From: Planctomycetaceae bacterium
Lineage (GTDB): Bacteria > Planctomycetota > Planctomycetia > Planctomycetales > Planctomycetaceae
Direction of reading: 5' to 3'
Assembly (NCBI GenBank): GCA_029243145.1
Contig: JAQWSQ010000143.1
Coordinates: 1-64,000, forward strand
DNA length: 64,000 nt
In this document: positions 55,608-64,000 of the stretch, in pieces
Layout: every line of letters starts with the position of its first letter
Position numbering within the stretch: position 1 is the stretch's first letter
Notes under the pieces: generated by a model
Told to the model about the DNA's origin: nothing
Database searches by the model: none
What the model saw: the letters and a program-made list of their open reading frames with translations, nothing else
Position numbers and translations under genes: made by a program

Positions 55608-56074
55608 TGTGTCAAGGAATTGCCCTCTCCCAATGTGAGATCCCCGAATCACTGATTGAACGATACGAGTTGAGTGAGCGGATCATTCGGCGTGGGGAAG
55701 GCGATATCGAGTTTCGGTTTTTGTTGGCCGAGCGTTTGCCCGTTCTTCCGCTTTGGCATGAAGGGCAATTCCTAATTTTGTCATGGGGAAATCGCGACCG
55801 ACATAACAAGTTACCGGTCTCGGCCTGGTGCTCTCAAGAAAGTCTGGAAGCCGGAGCGTGGCATCACTTGAGACCTCGGGAAGTCTTCATCCCGGCATCA
55901 TTCGCCTGGGATCGCGGTGTTTGGTATCAGGTGAGAGAGGGTCTCAAGGGGGTCGTCGTGACAGATTGTGAGCGCAAACAGCATGTGTATGTTCTCACCC
56001 AACCCGCCACACATTACTACGAGGTGATGACACGCAACAACCGGGAACCCGTGATGGTGGGTGAGACGATCTGA
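55607..56074 (+). CDS. Diverged SRAP-like (YedK/HMCES family) protein
   Basis: 155 residues from the ATG at 55607, overlapping the polymerase stop. The start MCQGIALSQ parallels MCGRFAQSQ of YedK, putting the catalytic Cys at position 2, where it bonds to abasic DNA in the family. Further parallels are LSWGNR (family: FWG), FIPASFAWDRG (family: ADGWFEW, here Ala for the catalytic Glu) and LTQPATHYYEVMTRNNREPV (family: ending HDRRP, here Asn for His). So Cys2 is kept but Glu and His are changed. It is shorter than usual (about 220 residues). Coupling to a translesion polymerase supports a role at damaged DNA, by inference. Assignment by eye. Confidence 0.5.
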   Translation: MCQGIALSQCEIPESLIERYELSERIIRRGEGDIEFRFLLAERLPVLPLWHEGQFLILSWGNRDRHNKLPVSAWCSQESLEAGAWHHLRPREVFIPASFAWDRGVWYQVREGLKGVVVTDCERKQHVYVLTQPATHYYEVMTRNNREPVMVGETI

Positions 56075-56267
56075 GAATGACAATTTGTGCGTAAAAAGTT
56101 TTTCGAGGCATAAATCTGAGCGATCAAGTTGCAAAGTTGATCGAGGAGAGGGACAGGTCACGGAGAAATAACCACCGCAAACAGGCTTCCCCAAAAGACA
56201 GGAAGCACGTCATCAAACAGGACCATTGTGGTCAAAGTTGGCAACTCGACCACGTATCCAAACAAAA

Positions 56268-56353
<86 letters not shown>

Positions 56354-56891
56354 GATCCGCGTACAAGACCGACACAATGTGTCGGACGAGGGTTCTCCCC
56401 GAAAACATAATTTTGCGGGAAGAAAAAGTCTACGAAATAGTATAACAAGCAGGATGTCTGGTTCAAGCAACTCGGAACTTGTCGCCAAAACTAGAGTGGT
56501 GTTTCGATTTTTGAGGGGGTTATACCGGTAGTTTGCGGTTTTGAAAATTCGATAAATATTGATTATCTTGCTAACCTGAATGCCACCCTTCCCTCCTTTG
56601 GAGGGTCACCAAGACCTCCTCGCGAGTAGCGAGGAGGAAGGCCTTGGTCGCAAGTGATGGTTTTTTTCTTTATTCAGGGCCGGGGTGAGGAGGGAATTAC
56701 GCTCAACTTTAATTGTGCCCTCAGTCCACACTGGGTTTTCAACGCCCGGCATCGTCGCAAACAAAGTTCCACTCCGCAACCCTAAAGCAGCACGGTTGTG
56801 ATGATCTTGTGGACTGCACGAATTCTCTGAAAACGGAAGTACCTAGAAATGATCTGTTCAAACCGTGAGGCGACCGAGTACAACAGAAAGC
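56354..56891. other. Gene-free stretch with hairpins
   Basis: About 540 bases between tRNA-Leu and the DUF2306 gene. It includes CCCTCC/GGAGGG (56591-56596 with 56600-56605) and a larger nested hairpin at 56608-56648: CCTCCTCGC/GCGAGGAGG inside ACCAAG/CTTGGT. No gene was recognised. The larger stem has no T-tract directly after it. Confidence 0.6.
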
Positions 56892-57551
56892 ATGCAGGTT
56901 ACCCTTTCTGATAACTCGATACGTCTGATTAAATGGCTCTCGGTTTTGCTGATCGCCAAGGTGATTTTGTTTGTGCTTTACGGTTATCGCGATTATTTCC
57001 CACCCAATTTCGAGGTTCCGTTTTTACTCGGTCGGCAGAATTATTTCTTTGGCAGTTATGCGTGGTCCTTTTACGCTCATCTCGCTTCGGGACCGACAAC
57101 ACTCGTTCTCGGGCTGATCCTCCTGAATGACCGTTTTCGAGGTCGCTATCCCCAATGGCATCGCATCATGGGACGCATTCAAGTTGCCATGATTTTGCTG
57201 GTGCTTGTGCCGAGCGGACTCTGGATGTCGTTTTATGCACTGACTGGCATGATTGCCGGAGTGGGATTTGCAACGTCAGCCATTGCGACGGGAGTGTGTG
57301 CGATTCTCGGTTGGCGAGCCGCAGTACGGAGAAAGTTCATCACCCATCGTCTGTGGATGTTGCGTTGTTTCGCGATTTTGTGCTCGGCGGTAGTCATCCG
57401 CATCATCGGTGGATTGGGGACTGTGTATGGCTGGGACGCGCCTTGGATTTATCAGGCGTCGGCATGGATCAGTTGGCTATTGCCTCTCGGTCTTGTCGAA
57501 GTCCATCGAAACATTCAGTGGGTCGAACCGTTGCCTCAATCCGATTCCTGA
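56892..57551 (+). CDS. DUF2306-type multi-TM membrane protein
   Basis: 219 residues from the ATG at 56892; a GTG at 56865 is an alternative. Five to six TM segments (LSVLLIAKVILFVLYGY, AHLASGPTTLVLGLILL, VAMILLVLVPSGLWMSF, AGVGFATSAIATGVCAILGW). Conserved His occur in WHRIMGRIQ and FITHRLWMLRCFA, which fits haem- or metal-binding proposals for the family. I recall such predicted membrane proteins as DUF2306. Its last 16 bases overlap the end of the convergent DUF1559 gene. Confidence 0.7.
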   Translation: MQVTLSDNSIRLIKWLSVLLIAKVILFVLYGYRDYFPPNFEVPFLLGRQNYFFGSYAWSFYAHLASGPTTLVLGLILLNDRFRGRYPQWHRIMGRIQVAMILLVLVPSGLWMSFYALTGMIAGVGFATSAIATGVCAILGWRAAVRRKFITHRLWMLRCFAILCSAVVIRIIGGLGTVYGWDAPWIYQASAWISWLLPLGLVEVHRNIQWVEPLPQSDS

Positions 57552-58300
57552 TTGTCTGAAGTTTCTGGGCGACTCAATGAGCTATCGGCTTCTTCGTAGG
57601 ATGCCAAATTTCGGCGTTCTTTCGCTGAAGTGTCAGCGGGAACGAATCGCACGGCACCATCGACCATCAAGCCATGTGTCCCCTCGGAGTGTTGAAACTC
57701 TGTTTCTTCGTTGAAGCCAAGGCTGACTTTTGCATCAATCACTTGAGGATCCATCCAATGGACGGCATGTTCCTCAGCAACTTCAATGACCATCAATGTC
57801 TCTGCATTATCGGGATTTGTTTCGAGTACCTTCGATTCGGTGGGTGTTAAAAAACTGTCATCTGTGATGAGAGCATGATATACGGTCAAAGACCGTTCGG
57901 TGGAGGGGCATCGATAGATTGGCAGAGTCTGAGCGAATGCTTCTGCATTGACGGGATCGTCCCACGGCTTGGTCAAATCAATAGTATCATAGAGGGGAGC
58001 TTGATCGACAAACGGCAGAATAAGTGTCCGCCAACTGTGCAACGGATTGCCTTGTGCATCCATAGTATAAGCGGGCGGGAATCCGCCGTATGTATCGTGG
58101 TAATTGTGCAGCGCCAATCCGATATGTTTGAGATTATTTTTGCAAGCGGAACGGCCTGAAGGTTTACTGATACTTCGAGCCACCGGTAGTAACAAAGCAA
58201 TCAGAATTCCAATCAGGATGATGATCACTGCAATCAGTTCCGGGATCGTGAAGCCGGTGTTGAGTCGAGGAGCTAGTTGTCTGATGCCTGTTTTTTTCAT
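57536..58300 (-). CDS. DUF1559-family prepilin-like protein
   Basis: 254 residues, AGGGG about 7 bases before the ATG. The N terminus is type IV prepilin-like: GFTIPELIAVIIILIGILIALLLP, in two pieces, with cleavage expected after Gly (normally FTLIE; here FTIPE). ACKNNLKHIGLALHNYHDTYGG with FPPAYTMDAQGNPLHSWRT is the DUF1559 signature, expanded in planctomycetes. It should be assembled or displayed via a pseudopilin pathway. The protein is a shorter member of the family, with no associated peptidase nearby. Convergent with the DUF2306 gene. Confidence 0.88.
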   Translation of the reverse strand: MKKTGIRQLAPRLNTGFTIPELIAVIIILIGILIALLLPVARSISKPSGRSACKNNLKHIGLALHNYHDTYGGFPPAYTMDAQGNPLHSWRTLILPFVDQAPLYDTIDLTKPWDDPVNAEAFAQTLPIYRCPSTERSLTVYHALITDDSFLTPTESKVLETNPDNAETLMVIEVAEEHAVHWMDPQVIDAKVSLGFNEETEFQHSEGTHGLMVDGAVRFVPADTSAKERRNLASYEEADSSLSRPETSDNQESD

Positions 58301-58516
58301 GACGCACCCCTTTGAGACAGAAGGGACAAAAGTTCATGCAGTATTTACAGTATAAAATGTTGGTTCGATGAGAGCAAAAATATTATTGGCTCGTCAATCT
58401 GCCCTTGGATTCTCGTGCTTGGACATCTTTAGTCTGGATCTTTGCGGTCTCGTCGAGGACAATAGAAGATTCTTCTAAACATTCTCAACGATTCTGCCAA
58501 ACGCAAGGGCTTACCT

Positions 58517-59485
58517 GTGCTTAATCTCTCGACACATTCGCTGAACCGAAGACAAGCCGTCAAAGGACTTGCCGCGATGGGGCTGGCGTTGGCTCTTCCT
58601 CATCGCGCGAAAAGTGCAACTGTTGAAAGCAAGAAGAACGCCGTCTCGTTCGGGTTCTCACTCTATGGGATGAAAGAGGTCGCGACGGCAGATGCTTATC
58701 GTATCCTCAAACGAATTGGGTACGACGCGGTCGAGTTAGTCTGTATGCCCGATTGGTCGACCGCTCCTGAGACTCTTTCCAAGTCAGATCGAGTTAAGCT
58801 CAAACAGGAATTGGAGGCTTCCGATCTTCAGCTTCCGGCACTTATGGAAAATCTGCCCTTACTGGTCTCTAAAGAACAACGACAAAAGCATCTCGACCGC
58901 ATCAAGGCGGCGGGAGAATTGGGACACGATCTAAGTCCCGAAAATCCACCAGTGATTGAGACCATCATGGGAGGCAAAGGGAAGGATTGGCCAGCGGTCA
59001 AAAATGAAATTGTCGATGAACTCGGACATTGGGCGAAAGCCGCCGAAGCATGTCAAACTATTGTTGCGGTGAAGCCTCATGTCTCGGGAGCCGTACATGC
59101 ACCAGAGCCGGCAGATTGGCTTGTCCGGCAGGTCAATAGCCCGTGGATTCGGCTCGCGTACGATTACAGTCATTATCAGATTGGGAATTACGATTTTGAA
59201 AAGTCTCTCGATCTGCTGTTGCCGAATTCGGTTTTTGTCCATGTTAAAGACAATCTCGGCAAGAATGGCAAGGTGCAGTTTGCGTTGCCGGGAGAAGGAG
59301 ACATCGATTACCCGACTTACTTCAAAGCCTTGGTGAATCATAAGTACCAAGGGACTGTGATGGTCGAAGTGAGTTCGCAGTTGTGGCGAAAAGAAGGTTA
59401 CGATCCCGTTGCTGCGGCGAAAGCGAGTTTCGAAAACTTGGAACCGATTTTAATCAAAACCGGCGTGTGGTGTGGAGGATGTTGA
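58517..59485 (+). CDS. Tat-exported sugar phosphate isomerase/epimerase-like protein
   Basis: 322 residues, GTG start with AAGGG 8 bases upstream. The N terminus has a twin-arginine motif (NRRQAVKGLAAMGLALAL). The rest is a TIM barrel of the AP-endonuclease-2/xylose-isomerase-like group: ILKRIGYDAVELV, VVAVKPHVSGAVHAPEP, RLAYDYSHYQIGN with candidate metal residues, then VHVKDN and FALPGEGDIDYPTYFKAL. It probably epimerises or isomerises sugars or related compounds outside the cytoplasm. It is followed by a HhH gene; a Tat-exported oxidoreductase lies about 700 bases on, and the two families often work together on exotic sugars. Confidence 0.82.
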   Translation: MLNLSTHSLNRRQAVKGLAAMGLALALPHRAKSATVESKKNAVSFGFSLYGMKEVATADAYRILKRIGYDAVELVCMPDWSTAPETLSKSDRVKLKQELEASDLQLPALMENLPLLVSKEQRQKHLDRIKAAGELGHDLSPENPPVIETIMGGKGKDWPAVKNEIVDELGHWAKAAEACQTIVAVKPHVSGAVHAPEPADWLVRQVNSPWIRLAYDYSHYQIGNYDFEKSLDLLLPNSVFVHVKDNLGKNGKVQFALPGEGDIDYPTYFKALVNHKYQGTVMVEVSSQLWRKEGYDPVAAAKASFENLEPILIKTGVWCGGC

Positions 59486-59605
59486 AGACGAGGATAAGAA
59501 GGTCGTAACGGCAAACGGGCAGACATTGAGGTCTTGTCTCCATTTTTTCCGATAGAAGAGTGACGCAGGAGGTCACTGACTCTTCTCAACATCGGATCAT
59601 TTCGC

Positions 59606-60094
59606 GTGCGTTTGAATTTTGACCTCATTGAAAAAACGACAAGGCCGCCGGGAGTTCGTCCCAAACGCCGAAAGTCCGACCGAGTATCGGTCGATGATGT
59701 CTGGTTCGATGTGCCTGATGAGGCTCTCGAAGAGGTCGAACCTGAGCCACAAACTTCTCTGGCGACGCAAAATGCGACTCTCTCATCGCGTCAATTGTTC
59801 TCTTTGTGGACCATCGCGATTATCGTCTCTGCGTTTTGCTATTTTGGAACCTCGGCTATTCAGAATGCTTCGAGCCGAGAAACGGAATTGACTCATCTAC
59901 AAATCAACGTCAATTCTGCGACACTGGATGAATTGCTGTTGCTCGAAGGGGTGGGGGAGTTGACGGCTGAAAAAATTCTTGCCGACCGTGAGATGAACGG
60001 TCCGTTTGCGACTCCTGATGACATTCAGCGAGTTTCGGGGATTGGTCCGAAAAAACTGGAAAAGTTGCGTTCTTTCGTACGTTGCAACGACTGA
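59606..60094 (+). CDS. ComEA-like helix-hairpin-helix protein
   Basis: 162 residues from GTG 59606 (TTG 59612 is an alternative). An N-terminal basic cytoplasmic segment (TRPPGVRPKRRKSDRVS) is followed by a TM segment (LWTIAIIVSAFCYFG), an extracellular linker and two helix-hairpin-helix motifs: INVNSATLDELLLLEGVG and DDIQRVSGIGPKKLEKL. This is ComEA architecture, which binds double-stranded DNA in competence. No other com gene is nearby, so a role in DNA uptake is only possible. Confidence 0.82.
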   Translation: MRLNFDLIEKTTRPPGVRPKRRKSDRVSVDDVWFDVPDEALEEVEPEPQTSLATQNATLSSRQLFSLWTIAIIVSAFCYFGTSAIQNASSRETELTHLQINVNSATLDELLLLEGVGELTAEKILADREMNGPFATPDDIQRVSGIGPKKLEKLRSFVRCND

Positions 60095-60203
60095 TTTCTG
60101 CCTCAGAACTTTTCGGATTATGGTTTCTTCACAGTCGGAAATCAGATACTCTTAAAGGTCCACATATTTTTCCCACCTGATACACCATTAAGAGGTGACA
60201 CCT

Positions 60204-61712
60204 ATGTCGAAGTTAACGAGACGGAGTTTTGTCAAAACCACGGCTGCCGGTACGGCAGCCACATTCGCAGCCCCGGCATTTCTGAAAGCCCAGGGAGCCA
60301 ACGAGAAAATCGGCATGGCTGTGGTGGGAGTTGGCGGACGCGGTCAAAGTCATATGTCCGCCTGGATGGGCGATTCACGCACACAAATCACATACATCGT
60401 CGATGTCGATGAAAAAATCGGCAACGCCCGTGCCGATACCATCGAAAAGAAGCAAGGCACACGACCGGTTCTCGTCAAAGATATGCGTGAAGCCTTCGAC
60501 GCCAAAGATGTCGATGCCATCAGCACGGCGACGCCAAACCATTGGCATGCTTTGACGGGCATCTGGGCCATGCAAGCGGGTAAAGACGCCTACGTCGAAA
60601 AGCCGGTTTGTCACAACATTGCCGAAGGGGCCGCGTTGGTCGCCGCCGCTCGCAAGTATAAAAAAATCTGTCAGGTGGGAACGCAGAGCCGATCATCGGT
60701 CGCGTTACACGAAGCCGTGAAATTCATTCGCGAAGGTGGCATCGGTGACGTGAACTTCGCTCGCGGTCTGTGTTACAAGCGTCGCGCATCGATTAGTGCG
60801 TTGGGTGATTATCCGATTCCCGATGAAGTGGACTTCAGCGTCTGGAGTGGACCGGCTCAATTCACCGACCCGCGTTTGACACGCAAACGCTTCCACTACG
60901 ATTGGCACTGGCAACGTGCTTACGGAAACGGCGACTTGGGTAACCAAGGACCTCATCAAACCGACATCGCGCGTTGGTTCCTCGGAGTCGACCGACATCC
61001 CGAAAACGTCTTCGCCTATGGTGGACGACTCGGGTATCAAGCCGAGAAGAAGAATCCCGATTACGTCGATGCGGGCGACACGCCCAACACGATTGTCTCG
61101 ATTTACGATTATGGTGATAAATCACTGACGTTTGAGACACGCGGTTTGAGCGTCGATAATTCGGACGATCAAGAGTTGAACAAGTTGTTTCAATCGTCCA
61201 AAGGCAATAAAATTGGCGTGGTTGCTTATGGCACCGACGGTTACATGGTTCAGAAAACCTACTCTCATTGCATCGCTTACGACAAGAATCTGGAAGTCAT
61301 CAAAGAGTTCAAAGGTGGCGGCGACCACTTCGGTAACTTCCTCGATGCAGTCGAAAGTCGTAACTATGAAGATTTGAACGCCGATGTGCTCGAAGGGCAT
61401 CGTTCGGCAGCCGTCAGTCACTTGGGTAATATCAGTTATTATCTGGGCGAAGACAACAAAGCCTCCGTTGATCAGGTCAAGGAAGTCCTTTCGGGAGTGA
61501 AGAGTCTCGATGACAACCTGGAAACGCTCAACCGAACGGTGATGCACCTCGAGAAAAATGGCGTCGATCTCGGCAAGTACCCTCTTTCATTAGGACCAAG
61601 CCTCGCGTTTGATCCGGTGAAGGAAATCTTCCCGAATTCACCGGAAGCGACCGAAATGTGTTCGCGGAATTATCGCACTGGTTTCGTCTGCCCAACCGCT
61701 GACGAAGTCTGA
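60204..61712 (+). CDS. Tat-exported Gfo/Idh/MocA-family oxidoreductase
   Basis: 502 residues from the ATG at 60204 with GAGGTG 6 bases upstream. A Tat signal (LTRRSFVKTTAAGTAA) precedes an NAD(P)-binding fold (KIGMAVVGVGGRGQSH) and the motif VEKPVCHN with the family Lys. NGDLGNQGPHQTDIARWFLG is typical of the large secreted planctomycete branch, and the substrate domain extends to the C terminus. It should oxidise a sugar or glycoside outside the cytoplasm, normally with tightly bound cofactor. The gene ends at a strong terminator. The substrate cannot be predicted. Confidence 0.88.
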   Translation: MSKLTRRSFVKTTAAGTAATFAAPAFLKAQGANEKIGMAVVGVGGRGQSHMSAWMGDSRTQITYIVDVDEKIGNARADTIEKKQGTRPVLVKDMREAFDAKDVDAISTATPNHWHALTGIWAMQAGKDAYVEKPVCHNIAEGAALVAAARKYKKICQVGTQSRSSVALHEAVKFIREGGIGDVNFARGLCYKRRASISALGDYPIPDEVDFSVWSGPAQFTDPRLTRKRFHYDWHWQRAYGNGDLGNQGPHQTDIARWFLGVDRHPENVFAYGGRLGYQAEKKNPDYVDAGDTPNTIVSIYDYGDKSLTFETRGLSVDNSDDQELNKLFQSSKGNKIGVVAYGTDGYMVQKTYSHCIAYDKNLEVIKEFKGGGDHFGNFLDAVESRNYEDLNADVLEGHRSAAVSHLGNISYYLGEDNKASVDQVKEVLSGVKSLDDNLETLNRTVMHLEKNGVDLGKYPLSLGPSLAFDPVKEIFPNSPEATEMCSRNYRTGFVCPTADEV

Positions 61713-61740
61713 TTGCGGCATGAGACACGTTAACAATTTC

Positions 61741-61777
61741 AACTCGCAGGTTTCAGATCGAGACCTGCGAGTTTTTT
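61741..61777 (+). terminator. Rho-independent terminator
   Basis: AACTCGCAGGT (61741-61751) pairs perfectly with ACCTGCGAGTT (61763-61773), followed by TTTT. It ends the oxidoreductase transcript before the molybdenum hydroxylase operon. Confidence 0.93.
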
Positions 61778-61878
61778 ATGGTCCCCACTTTCTGTAAAAC
61801 CTGTTGGGATCGAGATCAGACGGCGTTATACTGAGATTCCCGGAACTCGGGTCTGAAACAATTTTGAAAGGGAAAGCC

Positions 61879-62754
61879 TTGAAGGATTTCGATTACGCCG
61901 CACCAACCGCTTTGAATGAAGCGGTTTCGTTGCTCGCGCAACATAATGGCAGTGCAAAGATACTCGCCGGTGGAACCGACATCATCGTCCAACTGCGGGA
62001 AGGTCTCAAAGACGCCGACGTTGTTATCGATGTTAAAAAAATTCCCGAATTGACTCAACTGAGTTACTCCGCCGAGAGCGGACTCTCGATGGGAGCCTCG
62101 GTCCCCTGTTATCAGTTGTATGAGAATCCCGAGATCGTCGGTGCCTACGGCGCCCTAACCGATTCGGCACGCATTATTGGTGGTTGGCAAATTCAAAGCC
62201 GAGCTTCCGTCGGTGGAAACCTCTGCAACTCGTCTCCTGCCGCGGATAGTATTCCATCCTTGATAGCCAACAATGCGACAGCGCACATCGTTGGTCCAAA
62301 TGGGAGTCGCGAAGTTGCGGTGACAGAATTTTGCACGGCACCCGGCAAGAACGTGCTCGAATCGGGTGAACTGCTGGTGAAAATCACGCTCCCCGCTCGC
62401 GTCTCCAAATCTGCTTCGGCATATCTGCGGTTCATTCCCCGGAATGAGATGGACATAGCCGTCGCGGGTGTCGGTTCTTGGGTTAAGTTGTCTGAAGATG
62501 GCAACACAATCGAAGACGCTCGGATGGGATTGTGTGCTGTCTCGGCCACTCCACAATTCGCCGAAGAAGCGTCTGCATTTCTCAGAGGCAAACCGGCGAC
62601 TGACGAAACGTTCGCAGCAGCGGGAGAACTCGCCAAAAAAATCGCATCACCCATCGACGATATGAGAGGCACGGTTGAATATCGAATTCATCTCGTGGGT
62701 GTGCTCACCAAACGGACACTCAAAATCGCGTGTGAACGAGCGAGCGAAAATTGA
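61879..62754 (+). CDS. Molybdenum hydroxylase FAD-binding subunit (CoxM/XdhB-like)
   Basis: 291 residues from a TTG at 61879, chosen because GGGA lies 5 bases upstream and the protein then begins LKDFDYAAPT as relatives do; upstream in-frame GTG/ATG codons are less likely. The FAD domain shows ILAGGTDIIVQLREG and SVGGNLCNSSPAADSIPS. The C-terminal CO-dehydrogenase flavoprotein domain follows (RFIPRNEMDIAVAGVGSW). It passes electrons from the iron-sulphur subunit to an acceptor in xanthine-dehydrogenase-type enzymes. It is the first gene of a three-subunit operon. Confidence 0.9.
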   Translation: MKDFDYAAPTALNEAVSLLAQHNGSAKILAGGTDIIVQLREGLKDADVVIDVKKIPELTQLSYSAESGLSMGASVPCYQLYENPEIVGAYGALTDSARIIGGWQIQSRASVGGNLCNSSPAADSIPSLIANNATAHIVGPNGSREVAVTEFCTAPGKNVLESGELLVKITLPARVSKSASAYLRFIPRNEMDIAVAGVGSWVKLSEDGNTIEDARMGLCAVSATPQFAEEASAFLRGKPATDETFAAAGELAKKIASPIDDMRGTVEYRIHLVGVLTKRTLKIACERASEN

Positions 62755-62830
62755 GGTTAGGAAATTTCATTGCACTCGTGACTCCAAGTGTTATCAAGCA
62801 GTTAGACAATCACTAAAAAGGATACTTTCC

Positions 62831-63319
62831 ATGGCCAAAAAACAGGTCGTGACTTCAAATATTAACGGCGAAGAAGTGGAGTTTCTCTGCAAACCTCAGC
62901 AATCGTTGCTGGAAGTGTTGAGAGACGAACTCGATCTCACAGGTGCCAAAGAAGGTTGCAATAACGGCAACTGCGGTGCCTGTACCGTCATGCTCGACGG
63001 GCATCCCGTCAACAGTTGTCTCGTGTTGGCAGTTGAGGCGGAAGGTGCCGAGATCACCACTGTTGAATCGATTTCCCAGGGAGGTGAATTGCACCCGCTG
63101 CAACAATGCTTCCTCGAGGATGCGGCTCTTCAGTGTGGAATTTGCACTCCCGGATTTCTGGTCGCGGCAAAAGCACTCCTCGAAAAGAATCCCGACGCGA
63201 CCGAACACGAAATTCGCTTCAATCTCGCCAACAATCTCTGTCGCTGTACCGGTTATGACAAAATTGTCAAAGCGGTTCAGGACTGTCAAACACGCACGAA
63301 GGAGGCGGTTTCCCAATGA
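62831..63319 (+). CDS. Molybdenum hydroxylase [2Fe-2S] subunit (CoxS/XdhC-like)
   Basis: 162 residues from the ATG at 62831 with AAGGA 9 bases upstream; the longer frame overlaps the FAD gene. The plant-ferredoxin-type cluster is CNNGNCGACTVMLDG (with a further Cys in VNSCLVL), and the second cluster is QCGICTPGFLVAAKAL with NLCRCTGYDKIVKAV. It carries electrons from the Mo centre to FAD. Its last bases overlap the start of the large subunit as ATGA. Confidence 0.94.
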   Translation: MAKKQVVTSNINGEEVEFLCKPQQSLLEVLRDELDLTGAKEGCNNGNCGACTVMLDGHPVNSCLVLAVEAEGAEITTVESISQGGELHPLQQCFLEDAALQCGICTPGFLVAAKALLEKNPDATEHEIRFNLANNLCRCTGYDKIVKAVQDCQTRTKEAVSQ

Positions 63320-64000
63320 GTACTGAAACCCCTAAAGCAGAAGTCTACCTCGGAAAAACCGATTACAAAGTGATCGGCACACGTCCGATTCGTCACGATG
63401 GTGCCGACAAAGTGACCGGGAAGGCTATCTACACCGCCGACTTCAAATTGCCCGGCATGCTGCATGGAGCGATCCTGCGATCACCGCATCCACATGCCAA
63501 TATCAAATCGATCGACACCTCTGCGGCGGAAGCGATGGACGGTGTGATGGCGGTGATTACGGCTGCCGATATGCCGGGTCTCAAAGATAAGAATGCCAGC
63601 CTGGGAGAAGGCTCAGTCAATCTTCTCGACTTGGGGAGCAATGTGCTTGCTCACGGTAAAGTTTTATATCGCGGGCACGCAGTTGCGGCAGTCGCCGCAA
63701 AGAGTGTGCATATCGCTCAGGAAGCGCTCAAGCATATTGTCGTTGAGTACGAAGAGCTGCCCGCGGTGACTTGGGTACTCGATGCGATGAAGGACGACGC
63801 GCCGATTCTGCTTGATCGTGTCCGCACCGACGACATGGGAGAAATGTCGGAGTCCCCGACAAATATCTCCAAACACATTCGCTTCGAAAAGGGCAACATC
63901 GAAGACGGCTTCTCTCAATGCGACATCGTCATTGAGAAGGAATTCCGTACTGAAACCGTTCATCAAGGTTACATCGAGCCACATGCTTCGGTGGCATCGT
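63316..64000 (+). CDS. Molybdenum hydroxylase large subunit, truncated by window end
   Basis: 228 residues are visible; the gene runs off the end. ATG overlaps the preceding stop (ATGA), with AAGGAGG 10 bases upstream. It begins MSTETPKAEVYLGKTDYKV, then GTRPIRHDGADKVTGKAIYTAD, GMLHGAILRSPHPHANI and GHAVAAVAAKSVHIAQEALK, the N-terminal (a/b hammerhead) domain of xanthine dehydrogenase/CoxL-type molybdopterin subunits. The Mo-binding part is beyond the window, so the substrate (purine, aldehyde, CO or other) cannot be judged. Confidence 0.9.
   Translation, partial: MSTETPKAEVYLGKTDYKVIGTRPIRHDGADKVTGKAIYTADFKLPGMLHGAILRSPHPHANIKSIDTSAAEAMDGVMAVITAADMPGLKDKNASLGEGSVNLLDLGSNVLAHGKVLYRGHAVAAVAAKSVHIAQEALKHIVVEYEELPAVTWVLDAMKDDAPILLDRVRTDDMGEMSESPTNISKHIRFEKGNIEDGFSQCDIVIEKEFRTETVHQGYIEPHASVAS

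Overview
The window looks like a chromosomal segment of a planctomycete (Planctomycetota, probably a Gimesia/Rubinisphaera-type member of the Planctomycetales). The reasons are a DUF1559 prepilin-like protein, twin-arginine secreted Gfo/Idh/MocA and sugar-isomerase-like proteins, a DUF4159 protein, very large secreted beta-rich proteins, serine/threonine kinases with long extracellular tails, roughly 50 percent GC, weak or absent Shine-Dalgarno sites at many genes, and frequent GTG/TTG starts. This assignment rests on gene content only; there is no rRNA in the window.

Layout. 1-6 kb: end of a GT4 glycosyltransferase, FKBP lipoprotein, EEP-family hydrolase, c-type cytochrome, a gene-free repeat block and a Tat-secreted beta-propeller. 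6-9 kb: chorismate synthase, then a small accessory patch (IS5-type transposase remnant, 56-residue ribbon-helix-helix protein, 98-residue unknown, divergent XRE regulator with reiterated GTTCA motifs). 9-13.3 kb: small lipoprotein, then rhaB-ftsY-hemL in one direction. 13.3-14 kb: second repeat block. 14-28.6 kb: a secreted unknown and two huge adjacent genes (1129 and up to 2697 codons) that carry three copies of one beta-rich module, with a divergent two-TM coiled-coil protein. 28.6-33 kb: HAD protein, csrA, TPR protein, HtrA-type protease. 33.3-38.5 kb: NosR-like flavoprotein, TPR protein, GT39-like glycosyltransferase, parB and tRNA-Pro, with five parS-like sites embedded mostly inside coding sequence. 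38.6-47.5 kb: STAS protein, serine hydrolase, phosphodiesterase, DUF4159 protein and a ketosynthase/ACP/phytoene-desaturase-like trio. 47.5-53.2 kb: NPCBM protein, metallophosphoesterase, and a kinase with a repeat-rich tail. 53.2-54.3 kb: a second copy of the first repeat block. 54.3-64 kb: Y-family polymerase overlapped by a diverged SRAP-like protein, tRNA-Leu, DUF2306 and DUF1559 proteins, sugar isomerase, ComEA-like protein, Gfo/Idh/MocA oxidoreductase, and a three-subunit molybdenum hydroxylase operon cut by the window end.

How the parts fit. ParB plus its clustered sites suggest a chromosomal centromere region, which in other bacteria lies near oriC; no dnaA or parA is visible here. 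The polymerase/SRAP-like pair is a plausible DNA-damage tolerance unit. The giant-protein pair is the largest block of unexplained coding capacity. The strongest candidates for something undescribed are the three-module giant proteins, the SRAP-like protein that keeps Cys2 but lacks the usual Glu and His, and the two 700-base non-coding repeats about 50 kb apart. All functional statements come from motif reading without database searches.
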